This document shows positions 8,694-18,094 of a DNA stretch of 64,000 nt, in pieces (the first letter of the stretch is position 1; each line of letters begins with the position of its first letter). Under the pieces are notes generated by a model. The model was not told where the DNA came from and ran no database searches. It saw only the letters and a list, made by a program, of their open reading frames with translations. Position numbers and translations under genes: made by a program. Source of the DNA: Paludibacter propionicigenes WB4 (GTDB lineage: Bacteria > Bacteroidota > Bacteroidia > Bacteroidales > Paludibacteraceae); contig NC_014734.1 in NCBI RefSeq assembly GCF_000183135.1, forward strand, positions 3,410,001-3,474,000, given 5' to 3'.

Positions 8694-9485
8694 TTAAAAA
8701 AGTCTTTTCTTTTTCCAGTACATTATCAGAATAGCGCCAAAAAGCATTCCACCCAAATGAGCAAAATGGGCTATGCTATCACCTGAAAATTGTGCAACAC
8801 CCATGAATAATTCAATAATTCCATAAAAGAATACGAAGTATTTTGCTTTTATCGGAATCGGAATAAACATAACGTAAAGTTCCTGATTAGGAAATAACCA
8901 ACCAAATGCCAAAAGTAACCCAAATACTGCTCCCGAGGCACCGACGGTGATAGGCATGTTTAAAAACAACCGTTTCATCTCAATTAAGGCCGGAGCATCA
9001 AACGAAGATATATTCTCTAACCTGAAATATTGACCTATACTGCTTGAACTGTTAAGTAGAACTTGTCCAGAGTTTGCTGATATTGCATCGTCCAGAGCTT
9101 TAATGACTGAATGATATTCGATAGACCAGAAAGCCTGTTGAATAATAGCAGCTCCAACGCCTGTGACTAAATAATAAAACAGAAAACGTTTAGGACCCCA
9201 TAATCGTTCAAGAATGCCACCAAACATGTATAGAGCAAACATATTAAAGAAGAGGTGTTCAAAGCCACCATGCATGAACATGTAGGTGATTAATTGTGCC
9301 GGATTAAATTTTGAGGATGCCCAATAGTGCATTCCCAGGATGTCTGATAATTCGGTGCCTGCTCCAAAACGGCTTAGTAAACCCGGGGTTAGTACACTTG
9401 CAAGCCATAATATTAAATTTATAGCAATTAAATTTTTTACAACCGGTGGTATAGAGCTTAGAAAAGATGACCTGTAATTGTTCAT
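8694..9485 (-). CDS. Rhomboid family intramembrane serine protease (first copy)
   Basis: A 263-residue rhomboid with catalytic GASG (VGASGAVFGLLL, about 181-192) and catalytic His in HFAHLGGMLFG (about 240-250). YMFMHGGFEHLFFNMFALY near 68 is the conserved H/N-rich helix 2 region that helps shape the active site. A soluble loop of about 50 residues (about 115-170) between early helices is longer than in its neighbour. It is the first gene of the minus-strand run; a -7 element TACTTTTG lies at 9633-9640. The short C terminus (KKKRLF) lacks the basic tail of the downstream copy. Confidence 0.9.
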   Translation of the reverse strand: MNNYRSSFLSSIPPVVKNLIAINLILWLASVLTPGLLSRFGAGTELSDILGMHYWASSKFNPAQLITYMFMHGGFEHLFFNMFALYMFGGILERLWGPKRFLFYYLVTGVGAAIIQQAFWSIEYHSVIKALDDAISANSGQVLLNSSSSIGQYFRLENISSFDAPALIEMKRLFLNMPITVGASGAVFGLLLAFGWLFPNQELYVMFIPIPIKAKYFVFFYGIIELFMGVAQFSGDSIAHFAHLGGMLFGAILIMYWKKKRLF

Positions 9486-9803
9486 TTTTAATGAAATAAT
9501 GAGAGTGTTTTTTAGAATATGTTTCGAGTCTTTCTGTTGGAATAAACAGGAACTAAATAAAAGTTCAAAATTAATTCATAAAGCAGTCGGATGAAACATG
9601 CCAAACTGCCTTACTACCTGCATTCTGCTACACAAAAGTAGTGAAAAATACTCCAAAAATATGTTTTCTAACATATTTTTGGAAAAGATGTAAAATAAAG
9701 TGATTTTTTTTAAATTATACGCTTGTTTATTATTTCCAAACCACTACATTTGCAGAATCAAAAATTTATGTTTATAGTTTCTAATAAAAAAAATCAAAAT
9801 CTT
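9486..9803. other. Divergent intergenic region between rhomboid and HU genes
   Basis: This spacer of 318 bases holds a minus-strand -7 box (caaaagta on plus, 9633-9640) for the rhomboid run and the HU promoter at 9723-9752. An AT-rich stretch with the inverted pair ATATGTTTTCTAACATAT near 9659-9676 lies between them. I see no gene. Confidence 0.5.
9723..9752 (+). promoter_or_regulatory. Predicted promoter of the HU gene
   Basis: TTG at 9723-9725, a 19-base spacer, then TACATTTG at 9745-9752. The promoter lies inside the longest open frame, which shows that the real HU start is the downstream ATG at 9804. Confidence 0.6.
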
Positions 9804-10076
9804 ATGAACAAAGCAGAATTAATCAATGCCATCGCTGCTGAAGCAGGTCTAAGTAAAGCTGACGCAAAAAAAGCTCTTGACGCAGTAGTTAAAAGTGTAT
9901 CTGACGCCCTTGTTGCAGGCGATAAAGTTAGTTTAGTTGGTTTCGGTACTTTCTCAGTATCTGAACGTTCGGCTCGCTCGGGCATCAACCCAGCTACAAA
10001 GCAACCAATCAAAATTGCTGCAAAAAAAGTTGCTAAATTTAAAGCGGGAGCTGAATTGACAGCTGCAGTAAACTAA
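9804..10076 (+). CDS. HU family DNA-binding protein
   Basis: A 90-residue histone-like nucleoid protein. The N-terminal helix-turn-helix dimer core (MNKAELINAIAAEAGLSKAD, then LDAVVKSV) is followed by VSLVGFGTFSV and the DNA-binding beta arm with SGINPATKQPIKI (about 59-71), ending FKAGAELTAAVN. Length and motif positions are those of HU/IHF. I chose ATG 9804 because the earlier in-frame start at 9723 lies inside the promoter and the extra residues do not belong to the family. It probably acts genome-wide in DNA bending. Transcribed alone, with a strong terminator right after. Confidence 0.95.
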   Translation: MNKAELINAIAAEAGLSKADAKKALDAVVKSVSDALVAGDKVSLVGFGTFSVSERSARSGINPATKQPIKIAAKKVAKFKAGAELTAAVN

Positions 10077-10097
10077 GATTAAAGCATTGTCTTGTTG

Positions 10098-10129
10098 AAA
10101 AGGAATATGGAAACGTGTTCCTTTTTTTT
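10098..10129 (+). terminator. Rho-independent terminator of the HU gene
   Basis: An AAGGAATA stem pairs with TGTTCCTT across an 8-base loop, followed by eight T residues ending at 10129. It lies 22 bases after the HU stop. Confidence 0.8.
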
Positions 10130-10165
10130 GTTTTAAAGACTAAGATGATGAAGGTTCGTTTCTTT

Positions 10166-10708
10166 TTACAGACAGATAGAATCGGCCAGTTTCTGAGCTT
10201 CCTCCCGACCTTTTAATTCTTCAACCAGTTTCAACGCAAATTGCACTGCGACGCCTGCTCCTTTGGCTGAATGTATATTTCCTGACTTTACAATTTTATT
10301 CTTAGATAATATTGCACCGTGCAGTTGATCTTCAAACCCGGGGTAACATGTAGCTTCTTTTCCTTCAAGAAGTCCCATTTTGCCTAATATAGACGGAGCA
10401 GCACAAATAGCAGCGAGATTTTTGTTGTCAGCAATTTGTCTGTTAATTAGTTTCTTCAGACCTGTGTGAGCATCCAGATTTTTTGTTCCGGGCATTCCGC
10501 CGGGAAGGTACAATATATCATTGTCTGAAAAATCTGTTTGTGTAAACAGAAAATCGGCTATGACGGGGATTCCATGCGCACCTTGTACTATTCTGTTTTC
10601 GGAGATAGAAACAGTCGCAACTTCTATTTTGGCACGTCTGAATATGTCGATAGGGGCAATGGCTTCAATTTCTTCAAAACCATCAGCGAGGAATATATAA
10701 GCTTTCAT
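10166..10708 (-). CDS. DJ-1/PfpI family protein (YajL/ThiJ-like)
   Basis: A 180-residue DJ-1 superfamily protein. The nucleophile elbow reads AAICAAPSILG (about 98-108) with the reactive Cys at about 101; Glu15 in FEEIEAI matches the conserved acidic partner, and LPGGMPGTKNL (about 67-77) is the family loop. Members have been described as chaperone/deglycase or glyoxalase III enzymes; older annotations as thiazole monophosphate synthesis are unreliable. Its start codon is 6 bases after the TonB stop, so it is probably co-transcribed with tonB and pdxJ. Confidence 0.88.
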   Translation of the reverse strand: MKAYIFLADGFEEIEAIAPIDIFRRAKIEVATVSISENRIVQGAHGIPVIADFLFTQTDFSDNDILYLPGGMPGTKNLDAHTGLKKLINRQIADNKNLAAICAAPSILGKMGLLEGKEATCYPGFEDQLHGAILSKNKIVKSGNIHSAKGAGVAVQFALKLVEELKGREEAQKLADSICL

Positions 10709-10714
10709 TGTGTT

Positions 10715-11596
10715 TTATTCTAATTTATAGTTGTAAGTGATAGTTCCTGTCTCAATACCTTTGCCTTGGGTAAATTTTGTTTTGTTGGCGGCGGACATGG
10801 CTTCTCTGCGCATTTCTGCGTCAGAAATAGTAGTAGGCGAACCGATGGAAGTTCCGGTTACCACGCCGTTTTCATCGACTCTGATATTGACAGTTATTTT
10901 TCCTTCGATGTCTTTCGGATAATTAGGTTTAGCAGGGTTTCCTGCATAAGAGCGGTTTCCGAGTCTGAAACTTGAGCCTACGCCCGAAGTTCCTCTACCG
11001 GCCGGATTTCCCTGTATTCCGTTGCCGGAACCGTTACCAATGCCTTTTCCTGTTCCATTTCCGGAGCCGGTACCGCTTTTGCTTCCATTTCCGTTACCGA
11101 ACAAACCGTTTACCGAACTGGCCTTGTTGATAGCTTCCTGTTCTTTTCTTTTTTGCTCGGCTATCCGTTTGTTTAATTGTTGCTGTTGTAATTCCTGCTC
11201 TTCCTGTTCTTTTTTAATGCGTTTCTTCTCGTTTTGTTCGGCAATGGCAACAGAGTTGTTTTGTTGGGTCATAAACTTTTCGTCCACTGCTTTTGAAGTA
11301 GTAGTGGCTTGCCTGACTTGTTGAGGTTGGGTGCGTTCCACCATCGGCTTGAAGGGTGTGGCACTTCCTGCCGACATTTCTCCTGAGCCACCTCCATCGT
11401 CGCTATCGCCAAAAGCAACCATAAGACCTTCTTCTACAGGTTTTTGGGTGAGCGATGGCAAAACGGCAAACCACAATATCAGAAATATTATCAGGCAAGA
11501 CAAAGAAGATCCGATTAAAGCGTAAATATTTGACTTTCTCAGATGGTTTGTATTCGTCTGATTAAAAGACTGTGACTTGCTAAACGTATATGTCAT
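10715..11596 (-). CDS. tonB: TonB-like energy transducer
   Basis: A 293-residue TonB-type protein: short cytoplasmic N terminus (1-25), one transmembrane helix (about 26-50, YALIGSSLSCLIIFLILWFAV), a periplasmic spacer and a TonB C-terminal domain (about 215-293; YPKDIEGKITVNIRVDENG and the final TGTITYNYKLE strand). The spacer is unusual: a Gln/Lys/Glu coiled coil (about 115-165) and then a Gly/Asn/Ser-rich segment (about 170-205, repeats such as GNGTGKGIGNGSG) instead of Pro-rich repeats. No exbB or exbD is adjacent. Some TolA-type proteins share this layout. Confidence 0.8.
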   Translation of the reverse strand: MTYTFSKSQSFNQTNTNHLRKSNIYALIGSSLSCLIIFLILWFAVLPSLTQKPVEEGLMVAFGDSDDGGGSGEMSAGSATPFKPMVERTQPQQVRQATTTSKAVDEKFMTQQNNSVAIAEQNEKKRIKKEQEEQELQQQQLNKRIAEQKRKEQEAINKASSVNGLFGNGNGSKSGTGSGNGTGKGIGNGSGNGIQGNPAGRGTSGVGSSFRLGNRSYAGNPAKPNYPKDIEGKITVNIRVDENGVVTGTSIGSPTTISDAEMRREAMSAANKTKFTQGKGIETGTITYNYKLE

Positions 11597-11669
11597 TTTT
11601 AGTAGATGTTTAAATGCTCCATTTTTTCGGATTGAAATCGCAAATTTCGTACCGTTTTATCAGCTGTTT

Positions 11670-12383
11670 TTACTCTAACTGCTTTTTGTAACGCTTTATT
11701 GTGTCTTCAAGTCCAAAATATAAAGCATCCGCAATAAGAGCATGCCCAATTGAGACTTCGTCTATCCAGGGGATAAATTTATGCATGTAGGCCAGATTTT
11801 CAAGACTTAAATCATGTCCTGCGTTGAGTCCAAGCCCCAGTCCTTTGGCAAGTTTAGCTGCAGCTACAAATGGGGCTATAGCTTTCTCCCGATCTTTTGG
11901 GTAATCAGTGGCGTAGGGTTCGGTATATAACTCTACACGGTCAGTTCCGGTTTTAGCCGCGAACTCAATATTCTTCAGGTCAGTGTCAATAAATATCGAA
12001 ACTCTTATTCCTACGCTTTGAAAATCGGCAACCACTTCTTTCAGAAATTCCAGATGGGTGATTGTATCCCAACCGGCACTTGAGGTGATGGCTTCTGGCG
12101 GATCAGGTACTAATGTAACCTGATGTGGTTTTACGGATTTGACAAGCTTTATAAAGTCGGGCGATGGATAGCCTTCTATGTTGAATTCGGTTTTTAGCAG
12201 CGGCTTCAAATCCCATACATCGGCATATCGTATGTGTCTTTCGTCGGGGCGGGGATGAACTGTAATTCCTTCGGCTCCAAATTTCTCACAGTCTAAGGCC
12301 ACCTGGCATACATTAGGAACATTTCCGCCTCTGGCATTTCGAATGGTAGCTACTTTATTGATATTAACGCTTAGTTTTGTCAT
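11670..12383 (-). CDS. pdxJ: Pyridoxine 5'-phosphate synthase PdxJ
   Basis: A 237-residue TIM-barrel enzyme that condenses 1-deoxyxylulose 5-phosphate with 3-amino-2-oxopropyl phosphate to pyridoxine 5'-phosphate. Visible motifs: [17 protein letters not shown] (4-20), [14 protein letters not shown] (about 38-51, catalytic His and Arg), TLVPDPPE (about 95-102), VSIFIDTD, and [10 protein letters not shown] (about 187-196). Length is typical. It is divergent from nadK with 266 bases between and heads the pdxJ-tonB-DJ-1 run. Confidence 0.95.
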   Translation of the reverse strand: MTKLSVNINKVATIRNARGGNVPNVCQVALDCEKFGAEGITVHPRPDERHIRYADVWDLKPLLKTEFNIEGYPSPDFIKLVKSVKPHQVTLVPDPPEAITSSAGWDTITHLEFLKEVVADFQSVGIRVSIFIDTDLKNIEFAAKTGTDRVELYTEPYATDYPKDREKAIAPFVAAAKLAKGLGLGLNAGHDLSLENLAYMHKFIPWIDEVSIGHALIADALYFGLEDTIKRYKKQLE

Positions 12384-12649
12384 AGTTCTTTTTAGTCTAT
12401 TGCTTTACGTGGTATTTTTATATCTACCATGTCATTATTAAAAAACACTTGCATGTGTCATTTTCATTTAGTTCCTTTGCATAGCTTTTGATATCAGAAG
12501 CTATTTCTGCTACAAAAATAATTAAAAAAACGGAAGCTTGTCTGTTTACAGTTATCTTTCATTTATTTTTAAACTTTTAGAAGCGGAAGGGTAAATGGTG
12601 TTAAACATATTTTCAACCGACTTTTGAAATGTATTAATTTCATGACATT

Positions 12650-13522
12650 ATGAGAATAGCCCTTTTTGGAAATATCTATCGGAGTGTGTTGCTGTCGCAT
12701 GTTCAGATTTTGTTTGAGTATTTTGAAAGTAAGGATGTTGTGCTTTTGCTCAATAAGGAATTGTATGAATTTGTGAGTGAGCATGGCGCTTGTGACATGA
12801 CGCGTACTGAAATTATTCTGGATGATAATTTCGAAGCTGATATAGCATTGAGTATTGGAGGTGATGGTACATTTCTGAATACTGCTGCCAGAATCGGTCG
12901 AAAGCAAATCCCCATTTTAGGCATTAACACCGGACGTTTGGGTTTTTTGGCCGATGTGTCGACGGAGGAAATTGTGCCGGCGCTGGATGCTGTTCTGGCA
13001 AAAAAATACAGCATACAGGACAGAACGTTGCTTGCTGTTGAAACCTCGGATGGTACAGCTTTTGACTATCCGTATGCGTTGAATGAGGTTTCGGTTTTAA
13101 AGCAGGACAGCTCGTCTATGATGAGTATTACGGCCAGTGTAAATGGCGAGAAGGTTCACACTTACCATGCCGATGGTTTGCTGGTGTCTACTCCAACAGG
13201 TTCGACGGCCTATTCGATGAGCGTGGGCGGTCCATTGGTAGTTCCTGAAGCTGGGAATTTCATTTTGTCGCCCATTGCTTCACATAGTTTGAATGTTAGG
13301 CCGCTGATAGTTCCCGATACATGGACGTTTGAGCTGGAAGTCAGTAGTCGTAGTCAGTGTTATCTGGTGGCGTTGGATGGGCGTTCAATGGTGTTGGATC
13401 TTTCCACTAAACTAAAGATTACCAAGGCGGATTATACAATTAAAGTCATTAAGCAATTGAATCATACTTTTTTCGATACATTGAAAAATAAGTTGATGTG
13501 GGGAGTGGATAAGAGAAATTAA
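12650..13522 (+). CDS. nadK: NAD kinase
   Basis: A 290-residue NAD kinase that phosphorylates NAD to NADP. The diagnostic GGDGTFL is at 70-76; ALNEVSVLKQD (about 144-154), SVNGEKVHTYHADGLLVSTPTGSTAYS (the NE/D and GSTAYS substrate motifs, about 164-190) and SHSLNVRPLIVPD (about 213-225) are all present. Length is typical of the bacterial enzyme. The ATG at 12650 fits the N-terminal sequence MRIALFGN. It runs in the same direction as fmt, with a repeat-bearing spacer between (13532-13574). Confidence 0.95.
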   Translation: MRIALFGNIYRSVLLSHVQILFEYFESKDVVLLLNKELYEFVSEHGACDMTRTEIILDDNFEADIALSIGGDGTFLNTAARIGRKQIPILGINTGRLGFLADVSTEEIVPALDAVLAKKYSIQDRTLLAVETSDGTAFDYPYALNEVSVLKQDSSSMMSITASVNGEKVHTYHADGLLVSTPTGSTAYSMSVGGPLVVPEAGNFILSPIASHSLNVRPLIVPDTWTFELEVSSRSQCYLVALDGRSMVLDLSTKLKITKADYTIKVIKQLNHTFFDTLKNKLMWGVDKRN

Positions 13523-13531
13523 TTGAAAGTT

Positions 13532-13574
13532 GCCTTCGGCGATATTATTGGATATTAGTCCTTCGGACGTTATT
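13532..13574 (+). repeat. Mini-hairpin/GATATT repeat, nadK-fmt spacer
   Basis: Two triloop hairpins, GCCTTCGGC (13532-13540) followed by GATATT and GTCCTTCGGAC (13558-13568) followed by GTTATT, start 9 bases after the nadK stop. The same module with different but self-complementary stems occurs after trpE (41423-41471) and after trpF (44830-44857). Confidence 0.7.
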
Positions 13575-13628
13575 AGTTGTCATTGAAATAACACGAAGTA
13601 ACTAACTCGAAACAAATAATTTTTTAGA

Positions 13629-14567
13629 ATGAGAATAGTTTTTATGGGCACACCGGATTTTGCGGTGGCGAGCCTGAAAATATTGGTTGAGAATAAATAT
13701 GATGTTGTTGGGGTGATTACCATGCCCGATAAACCTGCCGGACGTGGACACAAAGTTCAGTATTCGGCGGTAAAACAATACGCGTTGGAGCAAAACCTGC
13801 GATTGCTGCAACCCGAGAAATTAAGAGACGAAGCTTTTTTGGAAGAATTACGCAGTTTGCAAGCCGATCTGCAAATTGTGGTGGCATTCCGCATGTTGCC
13901 TGAGGTGGTTTGGGATATGCCAAAATACGGAACATTCAACTTGCATGCTTCGCTGCTTCCGCAATATCGCGGTGCTGCACCCATCAATTGGGCTATCATT
14001 AATGGTGATAAAGAAACCGGTGCAACGACTTTTTTCCTTACCCACGAAATTGATACGGGTAAGATTATCCAACAAGAGAAAATTGCCATTGCCGAAACCG
14101 ATAATGCGGGCATTGTGCACGATAAGCTGATGGAAATGGGAGCGAAGCTGGTGAAGAAAACGGTGGATATGCTTATCGAAGGCAAAATTGATGCGGTTGA
14201 TCAGGCTCAATTTATTCATTCGGGCGTAGAGCTAAAAGCAGCTCCTAAAATTTTCAAAGAAACTTGTCAGATAGATTTATTGTGGGGTGTGGAGCGGGTT
14301 TATAATTTTGTTCGTGGACTGTCGCCTTATCCGGCAGCGTGGGTGGAACTTCAGTTTCCGGGACAAGCTGAAACCGTTGTGCTGAAAGTTTATGAAACGG
14401 AAAAAGAATTTGAAAAGCACGACTTGGCGGTAGGTACTATTGTAACCGACGGAAAGAAATCTGCTAAGATTGCTTTGACTGACGGATTTATTCAATTAAA
14501 ATCGGTTCAGGCGCCGGGCAAAAAACGCATGGAAATAGGAGAATTGTTGCGCGGAATGCGGTTTTGA
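13629..14567 (+). CDS. fmt: Methionyl-tRNA formyltransferase
   Basis: A 312-residue enzyme that formylates initiator Met-tRNA using 10-formyltetrahydrofolate. The N-terminal Rossmann domain begins MRIVFMGTPDFAV; the formyltransferase active site appears as FNLHASLLPQYRGAAPINWAI (Asn and His near 105-108) with HEIDTGKII (Asp near 146). The C-terminal beta-barrel tRNA-binding domain occupies about 205-312. Length and order are canonical. In many bacteria fmt is beside def; here it stands after nadK and a long hairpin terminator separates it from the convergent ridA. Confidence 0.95.
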   Translation: MRIVFMGTPDFAVASLKILVENKYDVVGVITMPDKPAGRGHKVQYSAVKQYALEQNLRLLQPEKLRDEAFLEELRSLQADLQIVVAFRMLPEVVWDMPKYGTFNLHASLLPQYRGAAPINWAIINGDKETGATTFFLTHEIDTGKIIQQEKIAIAETDNAGIVHDKLMEMGAKLVKKTVDMLIEGKIDAVDQAQFIHSGVELKAAPKIFKETCQIDLLWGVERVYNFVRGLSPYPAAWVELQFPGQAETVVLKVYETEKEFEKHDLAVGTIVTDGKKSAKIALTDGFIQLKSVQAPGKKRMEIGELLRGMRF

Positions 14568-14570
14568 TTG

Positions 14571-14613
14571 AATACAACTTTTCCGAAGTTTTAAACTTTG
14601 GAAAAGTTGTATT
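14571..14613. terminator. Bidirectional terminator between fmt and ridA
   Basis: AATACAACTTTTCC (14571-14584) pairs exactly with 14600-14613, with T runs on both exits. It sits between the convergent stop codons of fmt (14567) and ridA (14615). Confidence 0.8.
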
Positions 14614-14614
14614 T

Positions 14615-14992
14615 TTATTTCACCGCTATCGTTTCAATCTCTACCAAAGCACCCAGTGGCAAAGCCTTCACTGCAAATGCCGAACGAGCGGGGCATTCTG
14701 TTTGGTAGTATTTCTTGTACACTTCGTTCATACCTGCAAAATCGGCAATGTCCGACAGGAAAACTGTCGACTTCACTACATCAGCAAACGTATATCCTGC
14801 CTCAGTCAGAATTGCATTGATATAGGCAAAAGCCTGTTCGGTTTGTGCAGTAATATCAGTTGCCTCAATTTTTCCTACTGCTGGATTTATAGGTAATTGT
14901 CCTGAAATATACAAAGTTCCGTTTGCTTCAACTGCCTGACTGTATGGGCCAATGGCGGCCGGAGCATTTACTGTGTTGATAATTTTCTTCAT
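14615..14992 (-). CDS. ridA: RidA family reactive intermediate deaminase
   Basis: A 125-residue protein of the YjgF/YER057c/UK114 family, which hydrolyses reactive enamine/imine intermediates released by PLP enzymes. Motifs: APAAIGPYSQAV (9-20), LYISGQLPINPAVG (about 25-38), the conserved Arg in CPARSAFAVKALP (about 101-113) and VEIETIAVK at the end. I start at the ATG at 14990-14992 (MKKIINTVNAP); the upstream extension to 15019 is not family-like. Trimeric cytosolic enzyme; transcribed alone, convergent with fmt. Confidence 0.92.
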   Translation of the reverse strand: MKKIINTVNAPAAIGPYSQAVEANGTLYISGQLPINPAVGKIEATDITAQTEQAFAYINAILTEAGYTFADVVKSTVFLSDIADFAGMNEVYKKYYQTECPARSAFAVKALPLGALVEIETIAVK

Positions 14993-15060
14993 GTTTTTTG
15001 TTCTTAATAATTTGACCACAAAGATAAATATTTTTATTTTCTAATACCCTCATTTTTTTT

Positions 15061-15068
15061 TATCTTTG
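15061..15068 (+). promoter_or_regulatory. Predicted -7 element of the valS promoter
   Basis: TATCTTTG at 15061-15068, 107 bases before the valS ATG. A -33 element is not clear in the T-rich upstream sequence. Confidence 0.45.
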
Positions 15069-15138
15069 CAGTCTTGAAAAATTCAGAACCAAGAGTTTTT
15101 ATAGCTCTGAGAAAGAATAGATTGTAACTTTCAATGCA

Positions 15139-15163
15139 ATCGTAAATCGTAAATTCGTAAATC
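15139..15163 (+). repeat. Short tandem repeat in the valS leader
   Basis: Three direct copies of CGTAAAT(C/T) in 25 bases, ending 12 bases before the valS start. This is a simple repeat in the untranslated leader; a function is not evident. Confidence 0.55.
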
Positions 15164-15175
15164 AAAAAATATAAA

Positions 15176-17812
15176 ATGGAACTCGCAAGTAAATACAATC
15201 CCACTGACATCGAATCAAAATGGTATCAATATTGGCTGGACAATGGCTTTTTTAGTTCAAAACCTGATGGTCGTGAACCTTACACCATTGTTATTCCTCC
15301 GCCAAATGTAACCGGTGTGTTGCACATGGGGCACATGCTCAACAATACCATTCAGGATGTGTTGGTTCGTCGGGCGCGTATGCAGGGCAAAAATGCTTGT
15401 TGGGTTCCGGGAACGGACCACGCTTCTATTGCTACCGAAGCCAAAGTGGTAGGTAAACTTGCTGCCGAAGGAATCAAGAAAACCGACCTGACCCGCGAAG
15501 AATTCTTGAGTCATGCTTGGGACTGGACACACAAACACGGTGGAATTATTCTGGAGCAGTTGAAAAAATTGGGTGCTTCGTGCGATTGGGATCGAACAGC
15601 GTTCACCATGGATGAGCCACGCTCGGAAAGTGTATTGAAAGTGTTTGCCGATTTATACGAAAAAGGCCTTATTTATCGCGGCGTACGCATGGTAAACTGG
15701 GATCCAAAAGCGTTGACAGCACTGTCGGACGAAGAAGTAATTTTCAAAGAGCAACAAGGTAAACTGTTTTATCTGCGCTATAAAATTGAAGGCGAAGATG
15801 GGTATGCTGTTGTGGCTACCACTCGCCCCGAAACTATCATGGGCGATACTGCTATGTGTATCAACCCGAACGACCCTAAAAATGCACATTTGAAGGGTAA
15901 AAAGGTAATTGTTCCGTTGATTAACCGTGTAATTCCGGTAATTGAAGACGATTATGTGGATATTGAATTTGGAACAGGTTGCCTGAAAGTAACTCCGGCG
16001 CACGACGTGAACGACTACATGTTGGGCGAAAAATACAATCTGCCATCTATCGATATTTTCAATGATAACGGAACTTTGAACGAAAACGGTGCGCAATATG
16101 CAGGACTCGATCGTTTTGATGTTCGCAAACAAATAGAAAAAGACCTCGAAGCGGCGGGCTTACTAGAAAAAGTAGAGCCATACACCAACAAAGTTGGATT
16201 CTCTGAACGTACCGATGCGGTTATTGAACCAAAGCTTTCGATGCAATGGTTTATGAAAATGGAAGAGTTGGCAAAACCAGCTCTAAATGCTGTAATGAGC
16301 GACGATATTCAGTTGTATCCTGCCAAATTCAAAAATACCTATCGTCACTGGATGGAAAACGTGAAAGACTGGTGTATTTCGCGTCAGCTTTGGTGGGGAC
16401 ATCGCATACCTGCTTATTTCTTACCACAAGGCGGATTTGTTGTGGCTTTATCAAAAGAAGAAGCATACCAAAAGGCATTGGCCATTGTCAACTATCCATT
16501 ATCCATTGATGACTTGCGTCAGGACGAAGATTGTTTGGATACCTGGTTCTCATCGTGGTTATGGCCTATCTCAGTTTTCGATGGCATTAACAATCCCGAG
16601 AATGAGGAAATAAAATACTACTATCCAACCAATGATTTGGTGACTGCTCCTGAAATTTTGTTCTTCTGGGTGGCTCGTATGATTATTGCCGGATACGAAT
16701 ACCGCGGCGAAATGCCGTTCAAAAATGTTTATCTGACCGGTATCGTTCGCGATAAATTGGGTCGTAAGATGTCGAAATCGCTCGGTAACTCGCCCGATCC
16801 GTTGGATTTGATTGCGCAATATGGTGCAGATGCGGTACGTCTGGGTATGTTGCTGACTTCGCCTGCCGGAAACGATTTGCCTTATGACGACAGCCTTTGC
16901 GAACAAGGCCGTAACTTCAATAATAAAATCTGGAATGCTTTCCGCTTAGTAAAAGGTTGGGAAGTAGCCGATATCGAGCAACCAGAATCGGCTCGCATGG
17001 CGGTAAAATGGTTCGAAGCGCAATTGAACAAAACATTACTCGAAATTGAAGATTTATTCTCGAAATATCGTTTATCGGAAGCTTTGATGGCAGTTTACAA
17101 GCTGTTCTGGGATGAATTCTCGTCATGGTATTTGGAAATGGCAAAACCGGCTTACCAAAAGCCAATCGACCGTACCACCTATGAAGCTACGCTTGGTTTC
17201 TTCGATTCGTTGTTGAAAGTATTGCATCCGTTTATGCCATTTATCACCGAGGAACTTTGGCAAGCGCTTGAAGACCGTAAAGACGGCGAAAGCATCATGG
17301 TGGCATTGCAACCAAAAGCTGCGGAAGTTGACGAAAAACTGATTGCTGAGTTTGAATATGCTAAAGAAATTATTGCTGGAATCCGTACTGTGCGTTTGCA
17401 GAAAAACATTCCGAATAAAGAAAGCTTGAGCTTGCAGATAATACCTAGTGAGGCCGTCTCTGAAAGTGACAGTCTCACTCAGTTCAACGCTGTGGTGGCT
17501 AAATTGGGTAATCTGGAAACAATTGAGAATGTGACCGACAAAGCAGCCGGTTCTATTTCATTTCTTGTTGGTACAACCGAATTTTCTATCCCTATGGGTA
17601 GCCTGATTAATGCCGAAGAAGAAATCGCCAAAATGGAAGCTGAGATCAAATACTTCGAAGGATTTATTGAATCGGTAATGAAAAAACTTGGCAACGAACG
17701 CTTTGTGGCAAACGCCAAACCGGAAGTGGTAGAAGCCGAACGCAAGAAAAAAGCGGATGCTGAAAGTAAAATTGCTTCATTGAAAGAAGGAATTGAAGCT
17801 TTGAAGAAATAA
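15176..17812 (+). CDS. valS: Valyl-tRNA synthetase
   Basis: An 878-residue class Ia synthetase charging tRNA-Val. The HIGH-type motif HMGH is at 50-53 ([15 protein letters not shown]), the CP1 editing domain spans about 190-350 ([12 protein letters not shown]), the KMSKS signature is near 531 ([14 protein letters not shown]), the anticodon-binding domain follows (about 600-770), and the C-terminal coiled-coil arm (about 810-878) ends GIEALKK. Around residues 436-448 the protein reads [10 protein letters not shown] from DNA that resembles a dispersed intergenic repeat (16483-16509), a possible in-frame insertion near the editing/catalytic junction. Otherwise full length. Confidence 0.96.
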   Translation: MELASKYNPTDIESKWYQYWLDNGFFSSKPDGREPYTIVIPPPNVTGVLHMGHMLNNTIQDVLVRRARMQGKNACWVPGTDHASIATEAKVVGKLAAEGIKKTDLTREEFLSHAWDWTHKHGGIILEQLKKLGASCDWDRTAFTMDEPRSESVLKVFADLYEKGLIYRGVRMVNWDPKALTALSDEEVIFKEQQGKLFYLRYKIEGEDGYAVVATTRPETIMGDTAMCINPNDPKNAHLKGKKVIVPLINRVIPVIEDDYVDIEFGTGCLKVTPAHDVNDYMLGEKYNLPSIDIFNDNGTLNENGAQYAGLDRFDVRKQIEKDLEAAGLLEKVEPYTNKVGFSERTDAVIEPKLSMQWFMKMEELAKPALNAVMSDDIQLYPAKFKNTYRHWMENVKDWCISRQLWWGHRIPAYFLPQGGFVVALSKEEAYQKALAIVNYPLSIDDLRQDEDCLDTWFSSWLWPISVFDGINNPENEEIKYYYPTNDLVTAPEILFFWVARMIIAGYEYRGEMPFKNVYLTGIVRDKLGRKMSKSLGNSPDPLDLIAQYGADAVRLGMLLTSPAGNDLPYDDSLCEQGRNFNNKIWNAFRLVKGWEVADIEQPESARMAVKWFEAQLNKTLLEIEDLFSKYRLSEALMAVYKLFWDEFSSWYLEMAKPAYQKPIDRTTYEATLGFFDSLLKVLHPFMPFITEELWQALEDRKDGESIMVALQPKAAEVDEKLIAEFEYAKEIIAGIRTVRLQKNIPNKESLSLQIIPSEAVSESDSLTQFNAVVAKLGNLETIENVTDKAAGSISFLVGTTEFSIPMGSLINAEEEIAKMEAEIKYFEGFIESVMKKLGNERFVANAKPEVVEAERKKKADAESKIASLKEGIEALKK

Positions 17813-17815
17813 ATT

Positions 17816-17909
17816 CCGGGCAGCGGCTTTTGTCGCTTGCCGGATGATTAATAGATTCATTTCGTATTGTTTGATAACGCGACAAGCCGTAAAAGAAACG
17901 GCTGTTCGC
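17816..17909 (+). repeat. REP pair 1 (inverted), upstream of transposase
   Basis: Unit A1 (17816-17843) is CCGG-CAGCGGC-tttt-GTCGCT-TGCCGG and unit B1 (17879-17909) is the same core in the opposite orientation (GCGA-AAGCCGT, ACGGCT-TTCGC). The two imperfect palindromes are 35 bases apart and start 4 bases after the valS stop. Together they look like a REPIN. Confidence 0.75.
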
Positions 17910-17951
17910 TTTCAAGCATCTCAAAACTAGTCGCAAATGGCAGTTATAATA

Positions 17952-18063
17952 CCGAGCAGCGGCTATATGCCGCTTGTCGGATGGTGTGTAAAGTGGCAAT
18001 TGTCGTGTATTGAAAGTTTTGGTTCTTTGTTAACGCAACAAGCAGCATAGAGCTGCTGATTGC
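17952..18063 (+). repeat. REP pair 2 (inverted), upstream of transposase
   Basis: Unit A2 (17952-17980) has a perfect inner stem AGCGGC-tatat-GCCGCT with outer CCGA/TCGG arms; unit B2 (18035-18063) is GCAACA-AGCAGC-ataga-GCTGCT-GATTGC. Inner stem bases change in a compensating way between units (AGCGGC/GCCGCT versus AGCAGC/GCTGCT). The pair ends 32 bases before the transposase ATG. Confidence 0.8.
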
Positions 18064-18094
18064 TAGTGCCTGCTGAATGCTAAAGAAGTAAAAT

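Noticed and set aside
9723-9803. Longer HU protein from 9723
   Set aside because: The extension overlaps the promoter and is not seen in HU proteins.
15653-16132. 159-residue minus-strand frame opposite valS
   Set aside because: Shadow of the valS reading frame with no start context or recognisable motif.
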